From Aeromicrobium fastidiosum (lineage in GTDB: Bacteria; Actinomycetota; Actinomycetes; Propionibacteriales; Nocardioidaceae): DNA of 64,000 bases. Location: contig NZ_JAGIOG010000001.1 of assembly GCF_017876595.1 (NCBI RefSeq), positions 2,914,001 to 2,978,000 of the forward strand, written 5' to 3'. Position numbers and translations under genes: made by a program. The notes beneath the pieces were generated by a model. It saw only the letters and a program-made list of their open reading frames with translations, was not told where the DNA came from and made no database searches. Of this stretch, positions 25,544 to 37,188 are shown piece after piece (the first letter of the stretch is position 1; each line of letters starts with the position of its first letter).

Positions 25544-25573
25544 GTCGTTATTGTCCACCGATAGGCTCACGGC

Positions 25574-26800
25574 ATGCGCAGCTGGTCGAGTCCTGAGGTC
25601 CCGTCACTCGACGAGCTGGGTCTCGGACGTGGTCCGGAGGTGTCGGTGCACGACACCTCGACCGCCGGATCGGTCGCCGTCGACCCGGCTGACCGGGCCC
25701 GGCTCTACGTCTGCGGCATCACGCCCTACGACGCCACCCACATGGGGCACGCTGCGACCTACCTGACGTTCGACCTGCTGCAGCGCGCCTGGCGCGACCG
25801 CGGCCTCGACGTCACGTACACCCAGAACGTCACCGACGTCGACGACCCGCTGCTCGAGCGGGCCACCGCGACGGGCGTCGACTGGGTCGAGCTCGCCGAG
25901 CGCGAGACGCAGCTGTTCCGTGAGGACATGACCGCCCTGCGCGTCATCGCGCCGGCCCACTACATCGGTGCCGTCGAGTCGATCGACCTCGTGGTCGACC
26001 TGGTCGAGCGGCTCCGGGCGGCCGGTGCCGTCTACGCCGTCGACGACGACCTCTACTTCGACGTCCACGCCGACGAGGGCTTCGGTCTGGTCTCGGGCTT
26101 CGACGAGCAGACGATGCTGCGCATCTTCCCCGAGCGCGGGGGAGACCCCGACCGTCTGGGCAAGAAGCACCCGCTCGACTGCCTGCTGTGGCAGGCCGAG
26201 CGTCCCGGCGAGCCCGCGTGGGACACCCGCCTGGGTCGTGGTCGCCCCGGTTGGCACATCGAGTGCGCGGCGATCGCCCTGCACCACTTGGGCACCGCGT
26301 TCGACGTACAGGGCGGCGGCTCCGACCTGGTGTTCCCGCACCACGAGATGTCGGCTTCCGAGGCCACGGTCGCGACAGGCGAGCCGTTCGCGGGGGCCTA
26401 CGTGCACGCCGGCATGGTCGGCTTCGAGGGCGAGAAGATGTCCAAGTCGAAGGGCAACCTCGTGCTCGTCTCGAAGCTGCGCGCGGCCGGGCACGACCCC
26501 ATGGCGATCCGGTTGGCCCTGCTGGCGCACCACTACCGCAGCGACTGGGAGTGGTTCGACGACGAGATCGTGCGGGCCGAGGAGCGTCTGGCCCGCTGGC
26601 GCGCAGCCGTGGCTCGGACTGTCGCGCCGTCGGGCGAGGCGCTGCTCGCACAGGTCCGCCACGCGATGGCTCACGACCTCGACGCGCCGGCGGCCCTCGC
26701 CGCGGTCGACGCGTGGGCGGCTGACGATGCAGGCGAGGACCCGCAGGCCGGCCGCACGGTCCGCAGCGCACTTGATGCGCTGCTCGGAGTGGCTCTCTAG
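25574..26800 (+). CDS. mshC: Cysteine:GlcN-Ins ligase (mycothiol synthesis)
   Basis: 408 residues, a CysRS-like class I synthetase. '[17 protein letters not shown]' (zinc Cys plus the HIGH-like HMGH, near residues 45-60), 'GWHIECAAI' (zinc Cys near 231) and 'KMSKSKGN' (near 287) are intact. MshC adds cysteine to GlcN-inositol in mycothiol synthesis, and the N-terminal extension and TH-M-GHA form tell it from true CysRS. TAGGCT ends 6 bases before the ATG. This shows the organism uses mycothiol as main thiol. Confidence 0.95.
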   Translation: MRSWSSPEVPSLDELGLGRGPEVSVHDTSTAGSVAVDPADRARLYVCGITPYDATHMGHAATYLTFDLLQRAWRDRGLDVTYTQNVTDVDDPLLERATATGVDWVELAERETQLFREDMTALRVIAPAHYIGAVESIDLVVDLVERLRAAGAVYAVDDDLYFDVHADEGFGLVSGFDEQTMLRIFPERGGDPDRLGKKHPLDCLLWQAERPGEPAWDTRLGRGRPGWHIECAAIALHHLGTAFDVQGGGSDLVFPHHEMSASEATVATGEPFAGAYVHAGMVGFEGEKMSKSKGNLVLVSKLRAAGHDPMAIRLALLAHHYRSDWEWFDDEIVRAEERLARWRAAVARTVAPSGEALLAQVRHAMAHDLDAPAALAAVDAWAADDAGEDPQAGRTVRSALDALLGVAL

Positions 26801-26809
26801 AAGAGAGCC
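26791..26809. terminator. Bidirectional hairpin after mshC
   Basis: GGCTCTC-TAGAA-GAGAGCC is a perfect 7-base stem; the mshC stop TAG (26798-26800) lies in the loop. It separates mshC from the convergent FHA gene, whose stop begins at 26812. Confidence 0.72.
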
Positions 26810-26811
26810 TC

Positions 26812-27696
26812 CTAGAACCCCTGGTCGCTGCGGTTGACCGGCTTCGGCTGGGTGCGTTGCCGTCCCAGCTCACCACCGATGCGTCCGCCGTACGGCCGAC
26901 CGTGATCGGCGAACTCGTCACGGACGTACGACAGCCGCCACGAGCCGAGCTGGATGCGTGATCCTGTGCGCAGCCGCTGACGGGGCAGCTGCAGGCCGCC
27001 CACGGTCGTCAGCACCTGGGTGCTGCGCGCGATCAGCACGTACTCGTCGTCGTCGGTGCGGATGATCTCGGCCTGGACGGCATCCACGCCGGCCAGTCGG
27101 AGCCCCGAGCCCTCGGCGCTGCCGATCGTGACGCCCTCGAGCGGCAGCGCGAACACGCCCACACGCCGGTCGGCACCCGGGTCGGACGTGTCGGACAGGT
27201 AGAGCCGCGGATGACCACGTCCGCCGACGGGGTCGTGGGTCGTCGTGACGACCCGGGGCATGCCGCGCAGCGGGACGGGGGGCCACGGCGTGCCGGGCGG
27301 AAGGCCTGCGCTCGACAGATCGACCGCACCGGGCGCGGAAGGACGCCGGGCGATGACGGCGCGCAGCGCCTGCGACCAGCTGCCGAGGCGCATGTGCCGC
27401 GAGCGGGTGACGAGGCGTTGCAGGGCGTGGGCGCGAACGGCACCCATCGTGACCACCGTGCCGTCGGGTCCGGAGACCTCGACGACGAGTCCGAGACGGG
27501 CGAGCTGCTCGGCCATCCCTCGCACCGCGGCCCGTGACGGCTGCCCGGCGACGGCCATGAGGTCATCGGTCTGGATCGTGATCCGGTTGCCCGAGGCCTG
27601 CACGGTCCCACGCAGCTGCCTGCCGGCTGCGCCGTCGGGACCCGGGGTCTCGATGTCGAAGGTGAGATCGGCCTCGAGGTGAAGCACGGCGGTCAT
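26812..27696 (-). CDS. FHA-domain protein
   Basis: 294 residues. The C-terminal part (about 190-285) resembles an FHA phosphothreonine-binding domain: 'VTIGSAEGSGLRLAGVDAVQAEIIRTDDDEYVLIAR' then 'RLRTGSRIQLGSWRLSYVRDEFADHGRP'. The usual GR and SSxH pair is degenerate (GS, AVQAE), so binding of phosphopeptide is uncertain. The first 110 residues hold a separate ab-type domain. It is the last gene of a group with two small proteins upstream. A role in kinase signalling is possible but not shown. Confidence 0.7.
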   Translation of the reverse strand: MTAVLHLEADLTFDIETPGPDGAAGRQLRGTVQASGNRITIQTDDLMAVAGQPSRAAVRGMAEQLARLGLVVEVSGPDGTVVTMGAVRAHALQRLVTRSRHMRLGSWSQALRAVIARRPSAPGAVDLSSAGLPPGTPWPPVPLRGMPRVVTTTHDPVGGRGHPRLYLSDTSDPGADRRVGVFALPLEGVTIGSAEGSGLRLAGVDAVQAEIIRTDDDEYVLIARSTQVLTTVGGLQLPRQRLRTGSRIQLGSWRLSYVRDEFADHGRPYGGRIGGELGRQRTQPKPVNRSDQGF

Positions 27697-27698
27697 GG

Positions 27699-27944
27699 CT
27701 AGGAGCGGTGCTGGTCGGCGCCGGCGAGCTCGTCGTCGCTGGTCGTGATGCGCAGGGTGCCGTTGAGCTTCCAGGTGGCACGGGGTGCGTCGTCGCCCGT
27801 GTCGCGAGGCACCTCGACGGCCATGTCGATGAACTCGTAGTTGACGGCCGCCCCCTTGCCGGTGAGGTAGTTCCACATCTCCTGGCCGAGGTCGGCCCAG
27901 TCGGTGACGGGCTGGATGGTCGGCGAGCTGTTGTCTGAGGTCAT
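27699..27944 (-). CDS. Small conserved-type hypothetical protein
   Basis: 81 residues, with 'DWADLGQEMWNYLTGKGAAVNYEF' and 'WKLNGTLRITTSDD'. No Cys or membrane segment. The start at 27944 has CACACT ending 6 bases before it. It lies only 2 bases upstream of the FHA gene's start, so the two form an operon and may function together. No family was recognised. Confidence 0.7.
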   Translation of the reverse strand: MTSDNSSPTIQPVTDWADLGQEMWNYLTGKGAAVNYEFIDMAVEVPRDTGDDAPRATWKLNGTLRITTSDDELAGADQHRS

Positions 27945-27996
27945 GCCTCGAGTGTGGCCTCGTTCGGCCGTTGCGCAAGTTGTGAACAGGTTCAGT

Positions 27997-28848
27997 TCAC
28001 TCCGGGTCGACGTTGCGGCGGCGCAGGTAGCGCTCGAACTCGCGGGCGATCGCGTCACCGCTCGCCTCGGGCAGCTCGCTGGTGTCGCGCTCGTTCTCCA
28101 GTGCCTTGACGTACTCGGCGATCTCGACGTCCTGGGAGGTCAGCTCTTCTGCACCACGCTGCCACGCCTCGGTCATCTCGGTCAGGACGCCCTGGGGGAG
28201 TGGCATGCCGACGGCGTCCTCGAGCGCACCCAACAAGGCGAGGGTTGCCTTCGGGCAGGGCGGCTCGGCGAGGTAGTGCGGCACTGCTGCCCACAGCGAC
28301 GCCGAGGCGATGCCCTCGCGGGCCGCGACCTCGCCCAGAACCGACGTGATGCCGACGGGTCCGTTGTAGGTCGATGCGCTGAGCGACATGCGCTCCATCA
28401 GGGCCGGATCGGACGTCGACCCGCTGACCGGCACGGGGCGCGTGTGCGGCGAGTCGGCCAGGAGCGCGCCGAGCGTCACGAGCTCGGTGACGCCGGCCAG
28501 CTGGGCGACGCCGATGACCGTCGAGCAGAACGCCTTCCAGCGAAAGTTCGGCTCCGGCCCGCGCAGCAGCAGCACATCGCGATCGAGCCGGGCCGGACGG
28601 GCGTGGAAGATCTGCGGCGCCGGCCACGTGATCAGGCGGTCACCGTCGTCGGTCGTGTGGACGTGTGGACGGTGCACCTGGAAGTCGTAGTAGTCCTCGG
28701 GATCGAGCTCGATCAGCAGCTCGGCGTCCCACTCGTCGATGAGGTGGTCGACGGCACCCGATGCGGCATCGGCGGCGTCGTTCCACCCCTCGAACGCGGC
28801 GACCATCCAGGGGTTGCGCAGCTGCGGGATGTCAGGGGTGGAGGTCAC
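27997..28848 (-). CDS. PAC2-family protein
   Basis: 283 residues of the PAC2 family, which shares its fold with eukaryotic proteasome assembly chaperone 2: 'PWMVAAFEGWNDAADAASGAVDHL' near the N-terminus, 'DVLLLRGPEPNFRWKAFCSTVIGVA', and 'VTLGALLADSPHTRPVPV' in the centre. M. tuberculosis has a PAC2 protein (Rv2125) beside metH, as here. Its ATG overlaps the stop of the CBS-domain gene (ATGA, 28845-28848), so they are co-translated. A link to the Pup-proteasome 10 kb downstream is suggestive but unproven. Confidence 0.88.
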   Translation of the reverse strand: MTSTPDIPQLRNPWMVAAFEGWNDAADAASGAVDHLIDEWDAELLIELDPEDYYDFQVHRPHVHTTDDGDRLITWPAPQIFHARPARLDRDVLLLRGPEPNFRWKAFCSTVIGVAQLAGVTELVTLGALLADSPHTRPVPVSGSTSDPALMERMSLSASTYNGPVGITSVLGEVAAREGIASASLWAAVPHYLAEPPCPKATLALLGALEDAVGMPLPQGVLTEMTEAWQRGAEELTSQDVEIAEYVKALENERDTSELPEASGDAIAREFERYLRRRNVDPE

Positions 28849-30155
28849 CCGTCCAGCCTATCCCCGTCCTCGGGAGCCTCGATGCGTTCGACCATGATCT
28901 GCGAGATGCGTCGCCCGTCGAGCTCGGCCACCGACAGGGAGGCGTCGTCGACCACGATCGTGTCGCCGACCTCGGGCATGCGGCCGAGCTGGTCGATCAC
29001 GAATCCGGCGACGGTCTCGTAGGCTCCGTCGACCAGCTCGATGCCCGTGACCTCCGAGAAGTCCTCGATGTTGAGGCCACCGTCGAACAGGCCGTCGCGG
29101 CGCACGTCGTGGGCCTCCTCGGTCTGTCCGGGCAGGTCGTACTCGTCGCGGATCTCGCCGACGAGCTCCTCGACGAGGTCCTCCAGCGTCACGATGCCGT
29201 CGGTGCCGCCGTACTCGTCGATCACCAGGGCGATGTGCACGCCGTCGTTGCGCATCTGCGCCATCGCCGGGAGGATCCGGTTGGTGCCGGGCAGCACCGG
29301 GATGTCGCGCGCCAGCGAGCCGACCGTCGCGGCGGGCTCGACGTCGGCCTGCAGCAGGTCGCGCACGTGCACGAAGCCCAGCACGTCGTCGACCGAGGTG
29401 CCCGTGACGGGGTAGCGCGAGTGCGGCATGTCGCGGACGGTGGCCGCGGCCTCGGCCAGACGTGTCGATGCGGCCAGGAAGTCGACGTTGTGCCGGGGCT
29501 GCATGACCTCCTTGACGGTGCGCTGGGTCGCCGAGAAGACGTCCTGGACGATGCGGCGCTCGTCGATGTCGAAGCCCTCGTGCCCGCCGACGAGGTCGCG
29601 CAGCTCGTCCTCGCTCATCTCCTCGTTGGTCGCGTGGGGGTCGCCGCCGAGCAGGCGAACGACCGCATTGGTCGACAGCGACAGGAACCAGATGACCGGA
29701 CGCATGAGCGTCGCGAAGCGCGACAGCGGGGGAGCGACGGCCGTGGCCAGTCCCGCCGACTTCTGCAGGGCGAAGCGCTTGGGCACGAGCTCGCCGAGCA
29801 CGAGCGACATGTAGGCGATGAGCAGCGTCATGACGACGAGCGCGACGTTGTCGGCCGCACGTTCGGACAGGCCGAGCCCCGTGAAGATCGGGGCGACGTC
29901 AGGCGCCAGTGTCGATGCGCCGTAGGCGGCAGACAAGAAGCCCGCGACCGTCACGCCGATCTGCACCGCGGCGAGGAACCGGTTGGGGTCACGAGCCAGC
30001 GAGGCGACCTTGGCCCCGCGACCGCCCTGCTGCTCCAGGCGGTCGAGCTGGCTGGGCCGCAGGGACACCAGAGCCATCTCGGTGGCCGAGAACACCCCGC
30101 CGACCAGCACGAACACCAGCACGAGGCCGAAGTTGAGCAGCGTCTGCTGGTCCAT
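28845..30155 (-). CDS. CNNM/CBS-domain transporter (HlyC/CorC family)
   Basis: 436 residues: an N-terminal DUF21/CNNM membrane domain with about four helices ('LLNFGLVLVFVLVGGVFSATEMALVSL' onward), two CBS domains (about 195-325, 'VMQPRHNVDFLAAS' and 'VIDEYGGTDGIVTLEDLVEELVGEI'), and a CorC/HlyC associated domain (about 340-425). Such proteins export or regulate Mg2+ or Co2+; corA lies 5 kb away. A strong hairpin (30160-30190) covers its ribosome site, so translation may be structure-gated. Coupled to the PAC2 gene. Confidence 0.9.
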   Translation of the reverse strand: MDQQTLLNFGLVLVFVLVGGVFSATEMALVSLRPSQLDRLEQQGGRGAKVASLARDPNRFLAAVQIGVTVAGFLSAAYGASTLAPDVAPIFTGLGLSERAADNVALVVMTLLIAYMSLVLGELVPKRFALQKSAGLATAVAPPLSRFATLMRPVIWFLSLSTNAVVRLLGGDPHATNEEMSEDELRDLVGGHEGFDIDERRIVQDVFSATQRTVKEVMQPRHNVDFLAASTRLAEAAATVRDMPHSRYPVTGTSVDDVLGFVHVRDLLQADVEPAATVGSLARDIPVLPGTNRILPAMAQMRNDGVHIALVIDEYGGTDGIVTLEDLVEELVGEIRDEYDLPGQTEEAHDVRRDGLFDGGLNIEDFSEVTGIELVDGAYETVAGFVIDQLGRMPEVGDTIVVDDASLSVAELDGRRISQIMVERIEAPEDGDRLDG

Positions 30156-30159
30156 CAGC

Positions 30160-30190
30160 GCCCACCTGCCCGATGCGACGGGAGGTGGGC
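30160..30190. terminator. Strong hairpin between metH and the CBS gene
   Basis: GCCCACCT-G-CCCG-ATGCGA-CGGG-AGGTGGGC (plus strand) has an 8-base outer and 4-base inner stem with one bulged base. On the minus strand, AGGTGGGC is 5 bases before the CBS gene's ATG and contains its likely ribosome site. It could terminate metH transcription or gate translation of the CBS gene, or both. Confidence 0.65.
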
Positions 30191-30238
30191 GTGACGTATT
30201 CGGGGGCGCTTCATGACGAGAAGTCTAGTGGCGGCGGG

Positions 30239-34033
<3,795 letters not shown>

Positions 34034-34138
34034 AAGCAGTCCTCGAGGTGCGAATCGGTAAGGAGTGCTGGGGAACTCCAGCCGGCGGCGGGCTCGCCTG
34101 GGCCTTGGTGGGTTCCCGAACTGGTGGTCTCCATTGTC
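34034..34138 (-). promoter_or_regulatory. metH promoter and structured leader
   Basis: GACAAT (34133-34138, minus strand) is a likely -10, giving a leader of about 93 bases. The leader can form two mutually exclusive stems: GGGAAC (34112-34117) with GTTCCC (34071-34076), or GGAGT (34075-34079) with ACTCC (34062-34066). It does not match the B12, SAM-I/IV or SAH riboswitch signatures I know. It might be an attenuator. Confidence 0.5.
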
Positions 34139-34227
34139 TCATGGGGCACCAGCACCCGTGGGATGTCGACCACCGCATGGACAACGCGGTGGGCGACGCA
34201 GCGTTACGCCCGACTACCGTGATCGAC

Positions 34228-34881
34228 GTGACCTCGTACGCAGCCGTGCTCTGGGACCTCGACGGCACGATCGTCGACACCGAACCGCTCTGGATGGCCG
34301 CCGAGCACCGGCTCGCCGTCGAGCACGGCAAGATCTGGACCGACGAGGACGCGATGCAGCTCGTGGGCAACTCGCTCATCGCGTCGGGGGAGTACATCCG
34401 CGACCGGCTCGAGCTGGAGATGACGGCCGAGCAGATCGTCGACTACCTGGTCGCCTCGCTCGCCGGATCTCTCCGCGAACACGTCGAGTGGCGTCCGGGA
34501 GCCCGCGAGCTGATCACGGCGTTGGACGCTGCTGGCGTGCCGCAAGCGCTCGTGACGATGTCGTACACCGCGATCGCCGAGCCGATCGTGGCGCAGCTGC
34601 CGTTCGCGGCGGTCGTCACCGGCGACACGGTCGCCCGACCGAAGCCGTTTCCGGACCCCTATCTGCTGGCCGCCGAGAAGCTCGGCGTCGACCCGGCGAG
34701 GTGCCTGGCGATCGAGGACTCGCGCACGGGTGCCGCCTCGGCCAACGCGGCCGGCTGCGACGTGCTGGCCGTGCCCCACTTCGTGACGGTGCCGGAGGCC
34801 GACCGTCGCGTGCTCGTGCCGACCCTGGAGGGCCTGCACCCCGACGACCTCGGTGCCCTCTTCGGTGCTCTCAGCGGTTGA
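34228..34881 (+). CDS. HAD-family hydrolase (beta-phosphoglucomutase-like)
   Basis: 217 residues. Motif I is 'LWDLDGTIVDTEPLW' (catalytic DxD at residues 10 and 12), motif II 'ALVTMSYT', motif III Lys in 'RPKPFPDPYLLAAEKLG', motif IV 'AIEDSRTG'. The small cap domain (about 20-85) marks it as subfamily I. It probably dephosphorylates a sugar phosphate or phosphoglycolate. The GTG at 34228 is chosen because TACCGT ends 7 bases before it. It overlaps the following gene convergently by 11 bases. Confidence 0.88.
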   Translation: MTSYAAVLWDLDGTIVDTEPLWMAAEHRLAVEHGKIWTDEDAMQLVGNSLIASGEYIRDRLELEMTAEQIVDYLVASLAGSLREHVEWRPGARELITALDAAGVPQALVTMSYTAIAEPIVAQLPFAAVVTGDTVARPKPFPDPYLLAAEKLGVDPARCLAIEDSRTGAASANAAGCDVLAVPHFVTVPEADRRVLVPTLEGLHPDDLGALFGALSG

Positions 34882-35362
34882 AGAGGCCTCCGAGGAAGCC
34901 CTTCTTGCGCTTCCAGCCGTGCTGCTCGAGGAAGGCGAACAGCGGATCCTTGATGCGGCTGGTCTCGAAGGAATAGACCAGCGGCGCGACGGTGAGCGGC
35001 TCGTCATCCTTCTTGGTGATGCCGCCGAACGAGACGTTGAACTGCTTGCTCGTGCTCTTGCCGGAGAAGAACTGCTTCTCGCCACCGAGCTTCAGGGTGT
35101 CGCCGTCGATGTCGGCCGAGCCGGTCGTCGACGTGCGGTTCTCGGTGACGTCGTACGTGCCCTTGTCGGCGTCGAGCTCGACCGTGATGCGGTAGTCCTC
35201 GTCGACGTGCTCGACCTCGAGCGCCGAGGGGTAGAGGGTCGTGGCCTTGACGATGTCCCAGGCACCGATGATGCGGTCGCCCTCGACCGTGAAGACGAAG
35301 GGCTCCTGCGGGTCGTTGATCGCGGGGACGGCAGCGAGCAGGTCGGGAATCGGCGTGGTCAT
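34871..35362 (-). CDS. Hypothetical protein
   Basis: 163 residues, soluble, with a strand-rich pattern ('FVFTVEGDRIIGAWDIVKATTLYP', 'YRITVELDADKGTYDVTENR', 'DPLFAFLEQHGWKRKKG'). No family recognised. Its ATG overlaps the stop of the RecB-family nuclease gene by 4 bases (35359-35362), so the two are coupled. TAGCGT also ends 7 bases before its ATG, so it may have a second, leaderless transcript. Confidence 0.7.
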   Translation of the reverse strand: MTTPIPDLLAAVPAINDPQEPFVFTVEGDRIIGAWDIVKATTLYPSALEVEHVDEDYRITVELDADKGTYDVTENRTSTTGSADIDGDTLKLGGEKQFFSGKSTSKQFNVSFGGITKKDDEPLTVAPLVYSFETSRIKDPLFAFLEQHGWKRKKGFLGGLFNR

Positions 35363-36195
35363 GAGGGCGACGCTACCTGCAGCAGCGGCAGCTCGGGGGG
35401 CGTGCCGCCCCACGCCGGGCAGAGCGACTGGTGGGCGCAGAACGTGCACAGGCCGCTCTTGCGCGGTGGGAAGTCGCGCAGCTCGATGGCACGCTCGATC
35501 GCGGCCCAGAGCGCGAGCAGCTTGGCCTCGGTGTGCAGCAGATCGGACTCGGTGGGCTCGTAGCGCAGGAACTGGCCGTCGCCGAAGTACATCAGTTGCA
35601 GCAGCGTCGGGATGACCCCACGGGTGCGCCAGATGACCAGTGCGTAGAACCGCATCTGGAACATCGCCTTGCCCTCGAACGACGGACTCGGGGACCTTCC
35701 GCCTTTGTAGTCCACCACGCGGATGCGTCCGTCGGGGGCGACGTCGATGCGGTCGACGATGCCGCCGAACGACAGACCGGGCTCCGGCTGGTACGTCACC
35801 CGCTCCTCCCGGGCTGCGGGCTCGAGGTAGCGAGGATCCTCCATCGTGAAGTAGGTCCGGAGCAGGTCAACTGCGGACGCGAGCCACGCTGTCTCGTCGG
35901 CAGCCTGCTCAGCGGTGAACAGCTCCGCGGTTCGGGGATCGGACTGGCGGAGCTGCTCCCACTCGCTGGGCAGCAGCTCGACCGCGCGATCAAGCGTGCG
36001 TGCGGGTGCCGGCTCGGCGAACAGGTCCTCGAGCACGGCGTGCACCAGCGTGCCGCGCACCATGGCGGGGCTGGCGGGCTCGGGCAGGCGGTCGATCGTC
36101 CGGAACCGGTAGAGCAGCGGGCAGTTCTGGAAGTCGCCCGCGCGGCTCGGCGACAGCGACCGCCGGTAGGTCAGGGGCGGGGCCGCTTCAGTCAT
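35359..36195 (-). CDS. RecB-family PD-(D/E)XK nuclease with Fe-S cluster
   Basis: 278 residues. The nuclease motifs are in 'GGIVDRIDVAPDGRIRVVDYKGG' (catalytic Asp, then DYK, near residues 145-170). Cys 25, 250, 253 and 259 form the C...CxxCx5C pattern that holds a 4Fe-4S cluster in AddB-type nucleases. The family includes Rv2119 of M. tuberculosis, which also lies near trmI. It should cut DNA during repair. Its upstream region has a close match to the PafBC-dependent RecA-NDp promoter. Hypothetical gene downstream is coupled by a 4-base overlap. Confidence 0.9.
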   Translation of the reverse strand: MTEAAPPLTYRRSLSPSRAGDFQNCPLLYRFRTIDRLPEPASPAMVRGTLVHAVLEDLFAEPAPARTLDRAVELLPSEWEQLRQSDPRTAELFTAEQAADETAWLASAVDLLRTYFTMEDPRYLEPAAREERVTYQPEPGLSFGGIVDRIDVAPDGRIRVVDYKGGRSPSPSFEGKAMFQMRFYALVIWRTRGVIPTLLQLMYFGDGQFLRYEPTESDLLHTEAKLLALWAAIERAIELRDFPPRKSGLCTFCAHQSLCPAWGGTPPELPLLQVASPS

Positions 36196-36225
36196 GCCGA
36201 CGACTCTAGTTGCGCCCACCGACAG
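36196..36225 (-). promoter_or_regulatory. RecA-NDp (PafBC-type) promoter of recB-like gene
   Basis: On the minus strand CTGTCGGTG (36225-36217), then exactly 8 bases, then TAGAGT (36208-36203), then 7 bases and the ATG at 36195. The consensus is TTGTCRGTG-N8-TANNNT; 8 of 9 upstream positions match, with exact spacing and -10 form. Confidence 0.75.
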
Positions 36226-36252
36226 CGTCCGGGCACCCGATAGGTTGGCGCC

Positions 36253-37188
36253 GTGAGCAGCTCCCAGCGACCCGGCACGTGGCGCATCGGCCGGGTCGTC
36301 GGCGTCGACGTGCTGATCAAGCCGTCGCTGCTCCTGATGGGCGTCGCACTCGTGGTGCTGTTCGCACCCCGCTGGGAGGACCGCTCCGACACGAGCCCCT
36401 ACCTGCTGGCCACGGTGTTCGTCGTCGCGCTCTACGTCTCCGTGCTGGTGCACGAGATCGCCCACGTGCTGGCCGCGCGGGCGTACCGGATGCGGGTCGA
36501 CTCCGTGACGCTGCACCTGCTGGGCGGCGAGACCGTCATCGAGGGGGAGAGCCGCACGCCCGTGCAGGAGCTCGTGACGTCGATCGTCGGTCCGCTCGCC
36601 TCGCTGGCCATCGCAGCGGGGGCCTTCGCTGCCTCCGACGCGATGGGCTTCAACATCGCGTCCGACGTCGTGTGGTCGATCGCCTGGGTCAATCTGCTGG
36701 TCGCCGGCTTCAACATGCTGCCCGGCCTGCCGCTCGACGGCGGCCGGGTCTTCCGGGCGCTCGTCTGGCAGGTGACGGGACGCGAGGAGACCGGCGTGCG
36801 CATCGCCGCGTGGATCGGACGCGCGACGGCCGTCGCGGTCCTCGTGGTCGCGCTGCTCACCCGCGGCGACACCCGCGACACGACCATCAACCTGCTGATC
36901 GCCGCGTTCGTGGCGTGGTTCCTGTGGGAGGGCGCGAGCGACGCCCTCCGCAACGCCGGACGCACGGCGCGCATCAACCTGCTGGTGGCCCGCGACATCG
37001 GGTTCCCCGGCGCCACACCGCCACCGGGGGCACCGACGCTGTCGGTCGACCTGCGGGGCTCCGACCTCCTCCGGGCCATGGCGGCGCACCCGGCGGAGGC
37101 GTACGCGCTCACGAGGCCTGACGGCTCCGTGTTCGGCGTGCTCACGTCCCGCGCCGTCGACGATGCCTACCGAGCGAGCCGCCGATGA
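36253..37188 (+). CDS. M50-family site-2 metalloprotease
   Basis: 311 residues, several helices. The zinc motif HExxH appears as 'LVHEIAHVLAA' (near residue 78) and the second metal-binding motif as 'NMLPGLPLDGGRVFRA' (near 155). A C-terminal region (from about 245) follows, where many homologues carry CBS domains; only a partial one is evident here ('YALTRPDGSVFGVLTSRAVDDAY'). It cleaves a substrate within the membrane, often an anti-sigma factor. TAGGTT ends 6 bases before the GTG. The trmI start overlaps its stop (ATGA). Confidence 0.9.
   Translation: MSSSQRPGTWRIGRVVGVDVLIKPSLLLMGVALVVLFAPRWEDRSDTSPYLLATVFVVALYVSVLVHEIAHVLAARAYRMRVDSVTLHLLGGETVIEGESRTPVQELVTSIVGPLASLAIAAGAFAASDAMGFNIASDVVWSIAWVNLLVAGFNMLPGLPLDGGRVFRALVWQVTGREETGVRIAAWIGRATAVAVLVVALLTRGDTRDTTINLLIAAFVAWFLWEGASDALRNAGRTARINLLVARDIGFPGATPPPGAPTLSVDLRGSDLLRAMAAHPAEAYALTRPDGSVFGVLTSRAVDDAYRASRR

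Noticed and set aside
24584..25570. The longer corA start at 25570
   Set aside because: It would place the corA start within the mshC promoter, and the shorter GTG at 25543 has its own GACAAT hexamer 6 bases before it.
34034..34138. A cobalamin (B12) riboswitch upstream of metH
   Set aside because: The leader is too short (about 93 bases) and lacks the conserved GCCACTG box and core; only a GGAGACC-like piece is seen.
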